DNA of 64,000 nucleotides, from assembly GCA_947561715.1 (NCBI GenBank), contig OX387197.1, positions 18,336,266-18,400,265 on the forward strand, written 5' to 3'. The translations under genes and the position numbers were made by a program. Position 1 is the first letter of the stretch. Each line of letters begins with the position of its first letter. Below the pieces are notes generated by a model, which was not told where the DNA came from, searched no databases, and worked only from the letters and a program-made list of their open reading frames with translations. Source of the stretch: Ascidia mentula (Eukaryota > Chordata > Ascidiacea > Phlebobranchia > Ascidiidae). Below, piece after piece: positions 49,961-63,400 of this stretch.

Positions 49961-52551
49961 AAAATTATTCATATTAATTGGAAGATTGAATTATTTCAAA
50001 ACCAAAAGAAGAGGAGCTTGCTAAATTTTAACTTCTTTGCTTCTTGGCTCAATTTACAATGGAACAGGGAAACCTTTTTTAACTGAAGTTTTAATAATTG
50101 TGACAATATGAAGCCTTTATTGCCTCAAAAATCACTTTGATTATGTTGTGCTGACAAACAAAGAATTGTCATAACTGTAATTCAAATATTTCATACCACT
50201 GCTTTTGTGTCCAAGCCACTTTTTCGGAAACTGATGGGTACATTTTCAAGCGCTGTGGTCCCTACAAAAGTATAGTGTTGACATTTAGTTCAATTGCAAG
50301 TGAACGGTGCAAAATATAATTCAAAACGGAAATAAACAGGCGACGTATTCATTGGCAACGTCAAAAACTCACTGAATGAGCAAATTTTCCAAAACAACCA
50401 ACCCACGAAACCTTTAATCAACTCAAACAGTGAAGAATGTCGTGGATGAAAGAAAATGTCGTGGATTTAAGAACGAGCCACTTTCATGTACTGAAAGAGC
50501 AGGTTGTTAAACTGACGCAAGCAACCAACAGTTGGACCTTTGCACGTCTTCCTTATGACAGACATCGGTGAACGTGAAACAAAACTCTTTCCGGGACGAT
50601 TGAATTTACTCAAAAATATAAACCATTATGTTTTTGTATTAGGTAAAATTTCCTAATATGTGAATAGTTTACTAAATTTAAGTTTTTAATAACTATTTGG
50701 GACACACCAGCCGTTGAATTGTTAGCACCCTTCTCGCATGGTCATCGCATGCCTGACGACGTACGTAACGCAAACCATGCATAGGTACTAGGTACTATTC
50801 TCATTAAAATAGAATCCCATTTGAAAATTTATTCGGCTTCATGGTTTGGCGCCATCCCTCTATATATTTGAAGGAGCCAGGTATCAAACATTTTTGAAAT
50901 TAGGTGCCTTGCTTTAAACAGAATTTTCACGAAAGAATCCTACCATTTTATTTTTGTATACTATAGTATCTCACCTACAGGTAAAATTTATTAAACGTAC
51001 CACAGTTTCGGCTTACTTTCAGTCATGCATGCTTTTAAAAGTTTGCACCAAACCATTCAAAGACGGCGAATGCAGCTGTACACGTTTTGTAGCACCAATA
51101 AAACACCAAATATGTCTTTTATCTGGTCATGGACTGTAACTTAGTTAAAACGAAATCGCTTTTAAACACACACATTAACTCCACAACACATAATTTCACT
51201 GGCCTGCAACACACTGGGACAGTTGTTGACTTTTCGCAGCTTTTTTTTAAAGAGCAGGAAAACTACACAGCACGAGAAGAGACCATTGGGAGGATATGTT
51301 ACGTCACAATGCGCAATGTCTGTGACGCAAGACCATTTTGACCTTTACATGCTGGTAGGCATTGGTAACATAAATTATTAGAGCCAATACACAGCGGCGT
51401 CGCCAAGCGGGTTAGTTGACAAGACCGTCACAGTCAACCCAAGCTGCATCATTGAGGCTTAATAGGTCACAGCAGTATGCACTTCTTATTACCATGACCT
51501 TTTCTACCTTCAACACAAATATACAAACACCTGGATTAAAAACAATCTAACACTTAGAGCAGTGCTTCACAACCTGTTTGTAGTCTATTAAATCACCAAG
51601 TCTACAGACCAGTAAGTTAACTTACCTAGCCCTCTTGTTACGAAGTAATTAGGTTTAAAGTTACATAAGGTTAAAAAAAATTTGTTCGACGTAACAAGTA
51701 TGAAAGTTTAGAAAAAAACTTAAATTTGCTTAAAATTTTCACAGGTCTTTGCAACCACACACTCCTTGGATGTCCGCGAAACCCATGCCGGTTGGAAACC
51801 ACTGTCTTGAAATGTAATTTGGTATAAAACAAACATATATTGCACAATGGGTGGACCAACTCGCAGAGGAAATTCATACTATGAAGCCAAGTTAGTACCT
51901 GTGCAGTGGGGCAATGCTGTCTTGTTCAAGCAATAGCATGACACATTTTTTTGCTGACAGATTAAGGGTAGAAGAGATTCCTTACGTACTTAAAGTTCAG
52001 CGATGGATTAAGCATCAAAGTTTAGCGATAGAGTAATTTCTTAAATTGTCGCGTTCGTTTGTAATTCACGAGGTCCCTGCGAACGAACGTATCAGCAATT
52101 TTGGGGGGCTGTGGTATGTTTTACCCGTCATTAGGAAAAAGTTTTGGTTCAGTCGTCATTTTATGATTGTGTAAAGTGTTTCCTTTGCACCCAAAGCCAG
52201 CAACGTCCAATTATTACGTTAACTCCTTATAAAGACCTACCGGGCAAAGCCAGCGCTTACAAATAGATCGCTACAGTTCAGTAAACTCACGTGGGCGCGA
52301 ACACAATAACATGCATGAATGAACACAAATATACGACAGATTGCACAATACTTCCAGGAGACAAACTTTGAGGAGCACGGCGGAAAAACTGCTGCGTTTT
52401 GAAATTTAGTGAGGTGTAGCGAGTGCCTTTACGGATAGCAGCAAACACAAGTGTCTAGGCGAAGTTTAGGAGAAGAAAATTAATCTTAAGTGAATCACTT
52501 TGTTGCAAAGCCTCCAAAACGTTTTCGAAAAAATTTGTGGAACGAAAAACC
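49961..52551. other. Intergenic, no gene seen
   Basis: About 2.6 kb without recognisable exons. Small frames at 50954-51341 do not resemble a protein. The 5' end of the methyltransferase transcript probably lies near 52300-52550. Confidence 0.45.
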
Positions 52552-53453
52552 ATGCATAGGTACTACGAAAGGGAGAATTTAGTGGAAGACTATTGCAAGT
52601 ACAGGCCAACTTTTACAAACAAGGTAAAAGATATGGTTTTGGGTCACCTTAAACAAAAATCTGGCCGCGACGTGGACAAGTACGATATGCTGCTGGACGT
52701 TGGGTGCGGAGGCGGACAAGCCACGCTCGTTTTTGCACCTAACTTTCACAAAGCCGTAGGCATCGACGTCAGCGAAAATCAGATTGGTAGCGCTTGAAGC
52801 GTAATACTTATGAGCATGTCACGTTCCAAGTTGGCAAGGCCGAGAGCCTAAACTTTGAAGACAACACCGTGGATCTCGTGATAAGTGCGATGGCCGCTCA
52901 TTGGTTTGATCTTCCAAAATTCTTGAAAGAAGTTTTTCGCGTACTGAAACCCGGGGGTTGCGTGGTCTTGTTTGGCTACCCAGCTGCAAATTATGCCCCA
53001 AAATCCTTCGTGGGGAACAGGGAGGAACTTTTTGTTAAGCAGAGGGATTTTTTTATGAAATATTTCACGGTGCCGCCAGATAGACACGAGAGCTACAAAC
53101 GCTGTTTCGCCAAATACCAGGGCATTCTTGAGGCGATGCCAGTTGCAGACAAATGTCGTCTGGCTGACGTAAACATGACATTTGAATGGAGCATAGACAG
53201 GATGATTGGCTACGTAAAGTCCTTAGATTTAATGGATTTCTGCAACCGACAGCAGAACGACCAAATGCCTTCTGATAGCATCCCAGTGGCAACGGATGTA
53301 GAAAAAACGTTTGCTACAACCACCTGGTTAAAGAAACTGGCAAAGGAACTGTGGGGATTGGAAAATCAAAGTATTGATAATGTTGTCCTTGACGTTATTT
53401 TCCCAGTGTTTTTTGTTGCGGGCACAAAGCCAGAAACTGTAGTAAAACGTTAA
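52552..53453 (+). CDS. Class I SAM-dependent methyltransferase with one frameshift
   Basis: Intronless. The first frame (52552-52793) begins MHRYYERENLVEDYCKYRP and contains the SAM-binding motif I, LLDVGCGGGQATL, and the acidic strand end VGIDVSENQI. At about 52793 the frame shifts by one missing base, and the rest (52794-53453) continues in another frame with FEDNTVDLVISAMAAHWFD (motifs II/III) and FRVLKPGGCVVLFGY, ending at TAA 53453. Total about 300 residues, matching the Methyltransf_11 type of small-molecule methyltransferases. No intron fits at the break (only about 14 bp is available). This is either a sequencing or assembly error or a recently disabled gene; the rest shows no decay. 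Substrate unknown. Confidence 0.8.
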
Positions 53454-56023
53454 ATGCAATTTGGGTAAACCAATATTTTTAGAACAAGTTCTTTCGTACG
53501 AGCATTTATAAAATTAAATAGGCTACACATAAGCTATAACGTAAATGTATAAAATTTGACAAAATTCTAAAAGATTATTACATATGCAGCGTACCAAATG
53601 AATTCTGCCGGCTGCTACAACACATGACATAAAAAAAAGTAGCAGGTTTGTTAGTCATAGTGAGATAAGGCAATATCTCCAGACCCAAATTTTGTGGAAA
53701 ATAACGAAATGATGGCAAACCACCGCAAACACGCTCCAGTTTATAATGTGTTCAGTTTCCTGGTTTTCGTTGCAAATAATCACCCAAATATCACATTTTC
53801 CTGCCGGGTCTTATCAGTGCAGCTGGTTGACTGACGACGGGGTTACCGAACAACTAGCCAAGCAAAGACTGCTGTAATTGTGGATACTTTGCTGCCGACG
53901 TCAATCCCTATTTTAGTGATCATATACTTTTGACAAAAATAATAACGGCTTACAGTTTTTAGCAACCAACCTCTTGTCACCAGTGACCAAACAGCTTCCA
54001 AAGCCGATGCCTAGAACTCATCAACAGTTTGAACAGAACGCTACATTGTTGTCTATAACCAAGCGTAAATAACAATGCAGAACAAAAGTTTTAACGTTTA
54101 TTGAACAGAAAACAGTTGAAACGAAAAGCTGACTCAGTGGACGTGGGCAGTGAAAAATCATAATAGGGCGAAAAGTAAAACGACACACTGTGAAGTAAAA
54201 ATGGCGGGCGGCAAGAATCAACATTGGCAAGTAGATTCAAATATCCGCCAACTGTTGGAAGTTTGTAGCATGCACTCCCAGAACCAACAGTGAAGGCATG
54301 CAAAGCAATGTTATGAACACAAAGAACGACATAGTGGGTATAAAACACAGGCAGTTTGTGGCGAAATCCAATCCAATCAGTCACGATTTACGAACAACAG
54401 GGGTTAAATTTGTCTCAAAATTTAATCCTCGCCAAGTTCAAGGTCTATTTCAAACAATCGTGTTTCGGTCAAGGGCTTTCGACCAAGTTTCGCTCTCTCG
54501 TCCAAGTTGAGTTCTGTCCCGGACGTAACCTGCTTTTCCAGCAATGAGATCTGCGAAGGTAGTGAGATTATTGGCTGTATTTAACATATTTCAGATCAAA
54601 TGGACAAGCACACGCATGTTAATTAATTATAGGAACCACCAGAATGAATTAATTACTTCGAAAAACCTTAATACTGGCCTCCATGGGTATGTGTCTGGCC
54701 GAATCTACATACTCAGAATAGAGGAAAGCTATGAAAAAAGAATACGACGATACCTGTTTAAGTAACTTCAGAAGCCTTTTCTTTTCTTTCCGCAAAGCCA
54801 TCCCGGGTTCCTCCACAGATTCGCTGCTCGAGGTAGCGCTACCTGCAACGAACAGTTTCTTACCACTGACTATCAACAACATTTCTAACTTACTTTCAGT
54901 ACTCATGGTGTGCTGAGTCATGGCCTCCAGAGTGACAGAGATCTCTTTGTCTGCCTCGCGACTGACTATCACGTGATCGGCCTTCTGTGGCACGTGATTA
55001 GGTCCCGTACGAGGTCGACGTCCCAGACCTATACCTGTTCAGTGATTTGACCCAAACGATTTTGGTATCCACGATTTTTGTCAATCGAATTTTATAACTA
55101 AACGAATTTGTCACTAAATCATGTATGTGATGTATATAAGGACAGTGTCGAGTAACTTTTTATCTGGGTTTGGACATAAAAAATTTCCATAATTTTTGGC
55201 GAATTCTGAAATAAAAATGTTTTACCGTTCTCTACACATGACTGAGTGATTGGTTTGCGTGAAAAGTTGGCAGCAAGTTGTATTCCACTTGTTGGCCTAT
55301 GGTTGGGACTGAAAAAATTCAATACTGTATTTTATTCCCGTGGATGGAGACATTGTAAGTGTAAAATGACTAATTTTACCGAACAGATGCAGAACAAAAG
55401 ACATGCAATACTTTTATAATAATGCCTGGAGTATAATAGTTACCACAATACAGTATATACAATTGAGGAAACACAGACTTAATTTTCATGGAAAGACGAA
55501 CACAAAAAATAATTTGCAATTCAGGTTGTAGGACATGCCCTATTTTTTTAACATTTCAAGTTTTTACCGATAGAAGTTTGAAGCGAAAACAAAAAAAAAT
55601 GTTTCAAACCGTATTTGTTCTGAATTGTTGTCAGCGTATTTCTGTAAATTCTTTCCTCTACCAATACCAAAAGCTGGTCTGTCCTGTAGTGGTCTCCGTT
55701 CAGTTGTTGGGACTCTTGCATTCAACCTGATCATGTAGAATTTACAATAAGTATATACAGTTTACACTTCTCACAAATACTGAAACTACATCAATAGACA
55801 AATGCAGGAGTGCGCATCTCCAGTGGTTATGTGTGCCATTTGTATAACATACATCCATGAGTCAAATATTAGTGTGACTTTATTTATGAGTGATACATTT
55901 CGGCCGAGCTGATTCATGTTGTGCAAACAACTTACAACTAAGAACAACACAATATTTTCTAACATTCTAGGTCAAAATTAGCCATGTGCCATTGCCAAAA
56001 CAATGTTGTGCCAAATTTGGCCT
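53454..56023. other. Intergenic, one doubtful exon-like frame
   Basis: No gene is recognised. On the minus strand, 54891-54993 reads MPQKADHVIVSREADKEI onward and ends at a good donor (GTAAGT), so it might be a first exon, but no partner exon was found. The rest is AT-rich and featureless. Confidence 0.35.
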
Positions 56024-57633
56024 CTACACCCTGCATTGTGCACATCTGGTCAAATACAACAAAAACCTTTGTGATTCTTGCAGGTGTTGGTGAATTTCTT
56101 CTTTTCTTGTGTTGGCAGTGTTGACTTCCTGCATACTTTGTTGAATCTAAAGTATGCAGTGTTAAGCACTAAACAACAACTAAAGTTTTATTCAAATTTT
56201 TCTTTGATAATCCAGCTTATTATTTTATGCATTTCTTGAATCGGAATATGAGGGTTTAGTTATAGCCAGTGGTGGGATTTCAAAGTCTTAAGATCAAATG
56301 TGAGCCCTGACCGCTTGTAGCAATTACGCCAATACACTATAATAATTTTATTGGAGTACTGAGTTACCACTTACCACTTTAACTGATTATATGATTAATC
56401 TTACCAAGCATTAATATTTTCAATCACTGGCTGAATACCAATGCTGGCAACAACCCCAAACTTAGTATTACAAAAGGCAAAAATTATTTATTGACATAAT
56501 ATACAAAACCCTGATCATATTTAGTATGTTTACATGTGATGGACAAAATTGCTTGCTCTACATCACTGATATTCATGGTTTTTAAACTTGGTTATATTTA
56601 ATAAAAACAGACAGTTGATAAAAACTCAAATGCTACAAAAAAACACAATAAAAAATATTACCTCCTCCTCCCAGTCTTCATTTGTACCAAAGTCCAAGTC
56701 TTCCATAGAAACATAAGGTGGAATGGAGTTGTCACCTCGAAGCTCTGCTTGTTCGAAGGCCATTCTTTCTACAAGATTGGCAATAAAAAAATTCTGAAGC
56801 CACAAAGTAAATATTTTACTCATATATAATATTACAGTTGGAATAGTTTTGTTACAATGCTGCATTTTTAACACCACAAGTGTTCAGCTGTCATTTTATA
56901 TTATGCTTTCTTGTATTTCTACAAAAGCTGGTTTGTACATGAAATAAATATCCAGCTTGTGTCTAAAACAGTGGTTCTTAGTCACACACAATTTGCAAAC
57001 CCAATGAGATACATCTGTTAAGATTAAAAACAACCTTTTTTATTTTAATGTAATAAATCAGTTGGTATAGAAGTCAGGTAGACATCGAACAAATCTTCGC
57101 AGAACATTACGTCATTTGGTGCAGCTTATACATAAATGTTAGAAATAGCAAAATGGCAACTAAATAGTTAACCTCATTGTTTTAGTTTAATTTAAATTAA
57201 GTGGCTAATATATATAACTTATTTGTCAAAATATTTGTAATTATGTAACTGATCAGACTATAAATATGAATTTTAAGATGTCAACTGTGTTTCTCAAAAA
57301 TACATACCACAATTGATCTCATTCTCAAGCAGTCTTTTGTCTGGACAAGTGCTTATATGCATCTGAAGCTCAGGCTTGGGAATAATGTGTCTCGCATTGA
57401 ATGGACATACTTTCTAAAATAATGATTAGCATATGTATCAACACTGACAAGTGAAAAAAAAAATAATAGGACACCTTGTCTGACTTCGGGTGGTTTTTCT
57501 TGCATTTTAGGATGTGTCTTACAAATCTCTTTGCAGTAATGCGGTGGACAGGATCAAATGGGCAAACAAACAGCTCATCCTTGTCTGTTTGTTGCATGTT
57601 CTGCTGGTACACGTACACATCCGGGCGCATCAT
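56024..57633 (-). CDS. GTSF1-like double CHHC zinc-finger protein
   Basis: Four exons: 57475-57633, 57308-57413, 56662-56768, 56024-56146; 164 residues (human GTSF1 has 167). GTSF1 (Asterix in flies) is a cofactor of PIWI proteins in piRNA-guided transposon silencing. Two CHHC fingers are visible: CPFDPVHRI followed by RFVRHILKCKKNHP in exon 1, and CPFNARHII followed by ELQMHISTC in exon 2, with the spacing typical of the family. Exon 3 ends in the acidic EDLDFGTNEDWEEE, like the acidic region with conserved tryptophans that binds PIWI. The last exon (phase 0, ATTCAACAAAG) is plausible but not confirmed by similarity. A start upstream of 57633 is not excluded. Confidence 0.8.
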
Positions 57634-60419
57634 TTTTACAATGTTGTGAAAAACTCAAAAGGTAAAAATTACATTAAAATCTGTGAAAAGTTGAGCAGTC
57701 ACATAAAAATCATTGTAACGTATATTTTGGGTAACGGATCAATCAGATGTTAAACAATTCAACGTATGCCTAGAACAGGAATACACTGAAGTGTAAACTA
57801 CACTCCAAGTAAAAACTTAACCGCAGCATCGTGATTATCGTCGAATAGGAGGTCAACATTGAAGAGAAATATATCCAATGACCTGAGAAATAGTATCCCA
57901 TTAGATTATTTTATTTTTTCCTTTTTTTTGGAAGGGGTCAATTTTACACCACGCAGCAGTAATCGTAGACGCAGATTTAACGATACATGATGAATCTGTT
58001 GCTTTGAAGTTTTTCTTAAAAAGACAATTAAAAAAAAACATAATTCCAACAGTGTGTTTCTTGGTCAATTGGATTTCAAAGCAAAGTTTCCGCGTTGCAG
58101 CCATAGCGTTTAGTAGCGTCTTTCTGCAACAGAATGAGAAAATTTCGTTTCTTGTTTCTTGTTAGACGAATTTCATTATATTTTATGTTGTTTAATTTTA
58201 TGTTACGGTAATGAAGTCCTCAACATGTTACGCCACTTTCGCAAATATGGCCATTAATGCTTTAAAAGACTTCCGGGCTGGTATTTTCTTCTTCTGAATT
58301 GGGCAAAACCACCTGGGCTTCACGATAGCTAAATTTTATATTAAACTGAAAGTAGTTTGTTATTATAGTGTGGTGGGACCAAACGGATTGTTTGCTGAAT
58401 GAAATTTGTAAATGTTTGACTAACTGCGCAACAAATGTACGCATGTGGATTAAAGGGCAATCTCAGTTAGATGATCGCTATGGCTGAGAGCACGGAAGAT
58501 TTAGGCTACCGTAAAGGATCGTGTTTGCACGCAAGCTCATGCAATTACCAGATAGACAGTCAACGAACCAGCATGTTTGGGAGATATAGCCTATCAGTCT
58601 CGGGGAATGTATCAGTCAAATAGTAAGGCACCCATTACAATTACAATTTTTAACAAAATTACGCTTCAATTAACACCTTTTTAGGAAAAAATGTTTGCGT
58701 TGTTACTTAGTTCAGACACATTGGAAGTCGAGTAAGGATTTGGGAAAGCGACTGGTTTTGAAGTAAAAAAATCAAACCGGCCTGATCGATGGGAACCATT
58801 TGCCAACGTAATAACATCTGCACAAATTTATTAGTGGAAACCAACTGGTATTTTTGTTGGATAGACACTTCTTTGTTGCGTTGGTTCTATCACGTTCCGC
58901 AACTATGCAATGGGACAAAAGTGTTTTGACCCTGATACCGGGTCGGCTTTACCTACAAACCTCGCGAAGTTAATAATTACAGAGCTTATCCGTTGTGATC
59001 ATTGAACATCGTCAAGTTTATTGGAGGCGGTAACTATTTTTATTATGCAATTCTTTTTAATTTGTTGTTCGGTAACATTAGGTATGCGAGATGTTTACCT
59101 TCTGTTCAACGCACAAGAACCGCACAACTTTCTAAAACTGTCTTGGTTTGGTCGCTAATATTTGCTGTAAGACAAGCTTAGCCTATACACTGCTGGAGTA
59201 AAAATCAAAGCGATGCATTACAATGGTTCCAAATTTAGGCGCAACTGCACTTGGCTAAAATAGTTGGATCCAAATTTAATTTTGATCGATATATCAAGGC
59301 CAGCATAGCGGCTTTCTATTTATATAGTCATGCCCGAACCGAATATTATGTTCTGAGTTACTAATGCCCAAGGTTATTATCGCCACACCTTTTGATAATC
59401 GCTTGTTGCGAGTAGCGTTCTTAGACTTCCACGAGTGGATAGTTGCGTCATAAAAGTGGCAGAGACTTGGCGAAATTTAATTCTCTGTACGTCAGGAGAT
59501 GCGCTTTAAAATAAATTCAGTGTTTAGCCAAGTGCCACGGAGGTGTGTAGGCAACTTCGTGGTAGGAACAGTACTATCATGGTAGACATGTCGTTGGACA
59601 TCGAAAAGTCGATTTGAGTGCAAGGGGTTGACTGTACCAGACTGGCCGTTATTTAAATGTATACAGCACGGCAGTTCATTATTTGAGCATTCCGGTATTC
59701 AAAGCATAGTCTGGTAAAAAGCCCATTCAAATTTATTTTCTCTTCTGGCGAAACCCTCAGTGAATTTGTTGTGTTTATGGTTGTTCTAATTCTGAGGTCA
59801 AAAAGTTTAAATTTCATCCAAGTTTTGTTTGCACACGTGACAAGATGTCAGAAGTTTAGCAGCCCAGAACAATGTATTTCCTGGACTTTCCTTGGCAAAG
59901 TTTTTAATCAATCGGGAGGCATCGTGCGTGCGCTGACTAGATAGCGGCCGCGTAGGGTCGTTCTTAAGGTTTAATTGAAGCAGCATTCAAATGCTCTGTC
60001 TAGAGATACGCATGCTAACGATAAGTCAACTGTCTGAAAATTACCCAATAAGATCGACGTTTTACAATAAGAACCGAATAATGAAAGTTTATTATCGAAA
60101 AGAACAGGAAAACTGCATTATCGTGATGATGGAAATGTACTTAGACATCCCAACCACCGTTGTATTTTGCACACAATCGATGTGTGCCTAAACAAATATG
60201 GAGTGCAAACAGAATTTAGTCAGGTAGTTAGGCCTACATAGCGGAGGTAGATTGAGAAAAAGGACGTTGATTTAAAAGCCAAATGAAAAGTGGGTTCTTC
60301 GCCAGGAAACCAAATAAAAACGAAAATTTCACGATTTGTAAATTACAGCAAGATCCAAAAGATGCATTGCGTTTTAATTTTTCAGAGACACCAAATTAAT
60401 TTAAAGATTGAAAGATTGT
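57634..60419. other. Intergenic, no confident gene
   Basis: Divergent region between the GTSF1-like gene (-) and the shootin-like gene (+). The minus-strand frame 57901-58104 (MAATRKLCFEIQLTKK) and the frame ending at 58262 (VVLPNSEEENTSPEVF) look faintly exon-like, but I cannot join them into a gene or name them. Confidence 0.35.
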
Positions 60420-63400
60420 ATGGCGGGTGGCGTCATGGCATCGAACGAAGACACAAAACTTGACGGGAACTCGGAAAAGTCGGATGAAGTGTTCGAGGTA
60501 ACAGGCGAAGTTTCATCAGCGCGCGATGACGTAGATACTACACAATGCAACGGGGAAGTGCTGACCGCGGAGAACAATGAGGACAAGGAAACTGACTTTT
60601 GCCCGGAAGACGACAGACAGAATGCCCAGTTCACAGAAGCAGAGGTAAAATGATAGATTTTTCTCTAATTTACCAAACTGCGTGAAAAGGGTTGGGTACG
60701 GCGTTCCTTTGCTGTTCTAAAAAGTATTTTTATCTTGGTTTACCGACCAATCCACATCATACGATGCCTTTTGTGTGTGTAATCGGATCGAGAATGAAAA
60801 TGCACATTTAGAAGTTTTGATTACGTATTCAAAACTTTTATATATCTTCCAGAATAGTTGGAACTGTGTCTTGTGTGCTTAGCCGAATCCATAAACCACG
60901 TGACACTGTATGCATGCTCAGGGGATTATGTCGGTTATTGTCGATGCTTGTTCGCGGTTTGATGCCGCGTTCGCGGTTCGAACCATCGAACTGTGTGAAC
61001 CGCTAACGACCCCTACTAAATACATCTTGCTGCTGGTCACAAAGCATAGGTTTACCAGCACAAAAACAGTTTTTTTTTCGGAAAATAGTGAGACACCACA
61101 GACATGCTTCCAACGGAAAGCGAATGACAAAAATTTTCCTGTAAACGGTGGGCCACAACATAGGCTTTTACTGACGTCACATATGTTTCGATTTGTCAGC
61201 GAGCCCTTTGCAACACATCTGGGCATATGCGGTTAGAAAGTGTAATGAGAGGTCCAGCGACTAGAGGAGAAATTAAACATGTTTAGAAAATTTAACGACA
61301 AACCCAACAAGCAACAACGGGGTCTTTATAGCCCTAACAGCAACATTCAATTTTTGCAGTACGTTGAGCAGAACAAACGCCTTCACGAAGTGGAAGCAAA
61401 GTTACAAGAATACGAAAGAAGTAAGTTTAAACCAATCCAATAAATTGTATATCGAAGCTATCTACTTCTTTTGACCACGAAGAGAAGTGGTCAATGTTGG
61501 TGGCTTTGGGTTTGTGTTTACAGCGCAGCTGTGTGTAAGGCTGCTACAGACATATTGCGAAAGTAAACTTGTACGACGTGAAACAACTGAAACGTTGTTT
61601 TCAAAGCTATAAAAGTGATTTTCGGTTGAATTGTGGGATAGTACGCATCCTGTTTGATCAAGAGACACAAAACGTTGGTTATGGCCTTAAAACGAAAGTA
61701 GTGCGCTGTACAAACTGAGGGCGATGTTGTTACAGCGGAACTGTATTAAGTTTAATTGAAAAAGATTTTGATTAAGGATGAATTTAAAACATTTAGTGGT
61801 TAAGTTGCCATGGTGAATAAAGTCGCACACATAAACGACGAATAAACAGTGCTGGATTTAGGGTTAATACATTTTAACCCAAAAATATATTTCTGAACTG
61901 AGGATTTATAGTAATATTGCCCGTAAACGTCATGTCTTTATATTTTTTTCCAGGTTTCAATGCTGTCTCCGAACAGGTCCAACATGAGTTTGCTGAGATG
62001 CAAAACGAGATTCACCTTGAACGGCAAAAAAGTGCCAAAGCTGTTAACATCGCCAGCAAAGTGTACAGACAAAACACAATACTGAGGGTAAATAAAGTCG
62101 TAAACTTTGTAGAGCGAAAATTTCGATGTCTGTGGACTCTGCTGGTTTCAACAATATCCTTTACTCTATTTACTTTCACAAATGATTTACTGCCTTTAAA
62201 ACCCTCGTGTCTCCTGCCATATGTTGGAAGTAGAGACGTAACAAGAACATATGCGAAGCGAAACTGAAAACTGAATAAAATCAAGAACAATGGGTTTGCG
62301 ACACAAGTTGTTAAATAATTTGATTTGAAAGCACCACATGTACGTGGACGTAACATAACATTAAAATTTCTGTTTAAAATTTCAGTCGTCGAGATTTTCG
62401 CCCACTTTGTTATATTTCGTCAAACGTTTTTCGTGCTTTTAACAGAAATCGCGAAGATTTAGTTCGAGGAGTGACACGCGCCGCAAGTGGGCGCGAGAGG
62501 GTTCTGTCGAAAATGGCCTCATGGTCCCGGCGGTGGTCGTGTACGAAAACCAGAGCCTGGAACCAAGTTCTCCCGGCCCTACTTCTATATCCCAGGATGA
62601 TCTTGATGACGACATTGTTGACAAAGAACTTGAACAATTACAAAAAGGTAGACTCTGCGACGATAGAGAGAACACATGTGAAATGTCACGCTCTTCTCTG
62701 TTTTGCATTTTCTTATTTGCTTGATACAACAAGATCGTTGCGCAAATTTTATTCCCAACCTGTCACTGGTTTAACGAAAGCGGAAGTGTTGGAAAGCTTT
62801 TGTTTAAAGACGACACTTTTAAATCAAACGAAAGTTACACATTAAAAAATATCATGTTTTCCACAGATACTAGTAGGAAGGACCTTCCCACTGAGGTAAG
62901 CAACACGATGCTAAAATTACTTTGGTATAAAAACTGACAAACGATAAAATAAATACAGAACGACGAACTGCGACGACGATTGGTTCATGCGGAAAATGAA
63001 AATAAATCGTTAAAGGAACGTGTTGAGCATTACAAGAAGCGTAAGTTTTTGTATAATCAACAATACTCTCCGACAACTATTGCAAACGTCAACAAATATT
63101 TTTACCAGCAACTTCCTTATTGTTTGGACAGAAAGTTAAACTGCTACGTGTTATTAAATCAAAGCATTTAAATTTTTATTGTGTAACCCCACAAAAAAGA
63201 CTGCAGCTACCATTACACTGGACATTAAGCAAGTCATGATTTTGTCAAAGAAAATGTTGGAATTACGAAGCTCTGAACTTTTTAATTTGTTTTTTTTAGT
63301 TGAGGCTTCAGCTACAAACGAGCTGATAGCAATTAAAGACAGACTTGAAGTGGAATCTCAAGTTCGCAAGAAAGCTGAAACTTTTGCCGCCCAAATGTAC

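Noticed and set aside
51390..51470. tRNA-like stretch (TCGCCAAGCGGGTTAG)
   Set aside because: It resembles an A box only; there is no B box and no cloverleaf that I can fold.
57901..58104. Minus-strand frame beginning MAATRKLCFEIQL
   Set aside because: It has a reasonable start context but no partner exons, no homologue I recognise, and a low-complexity middle.
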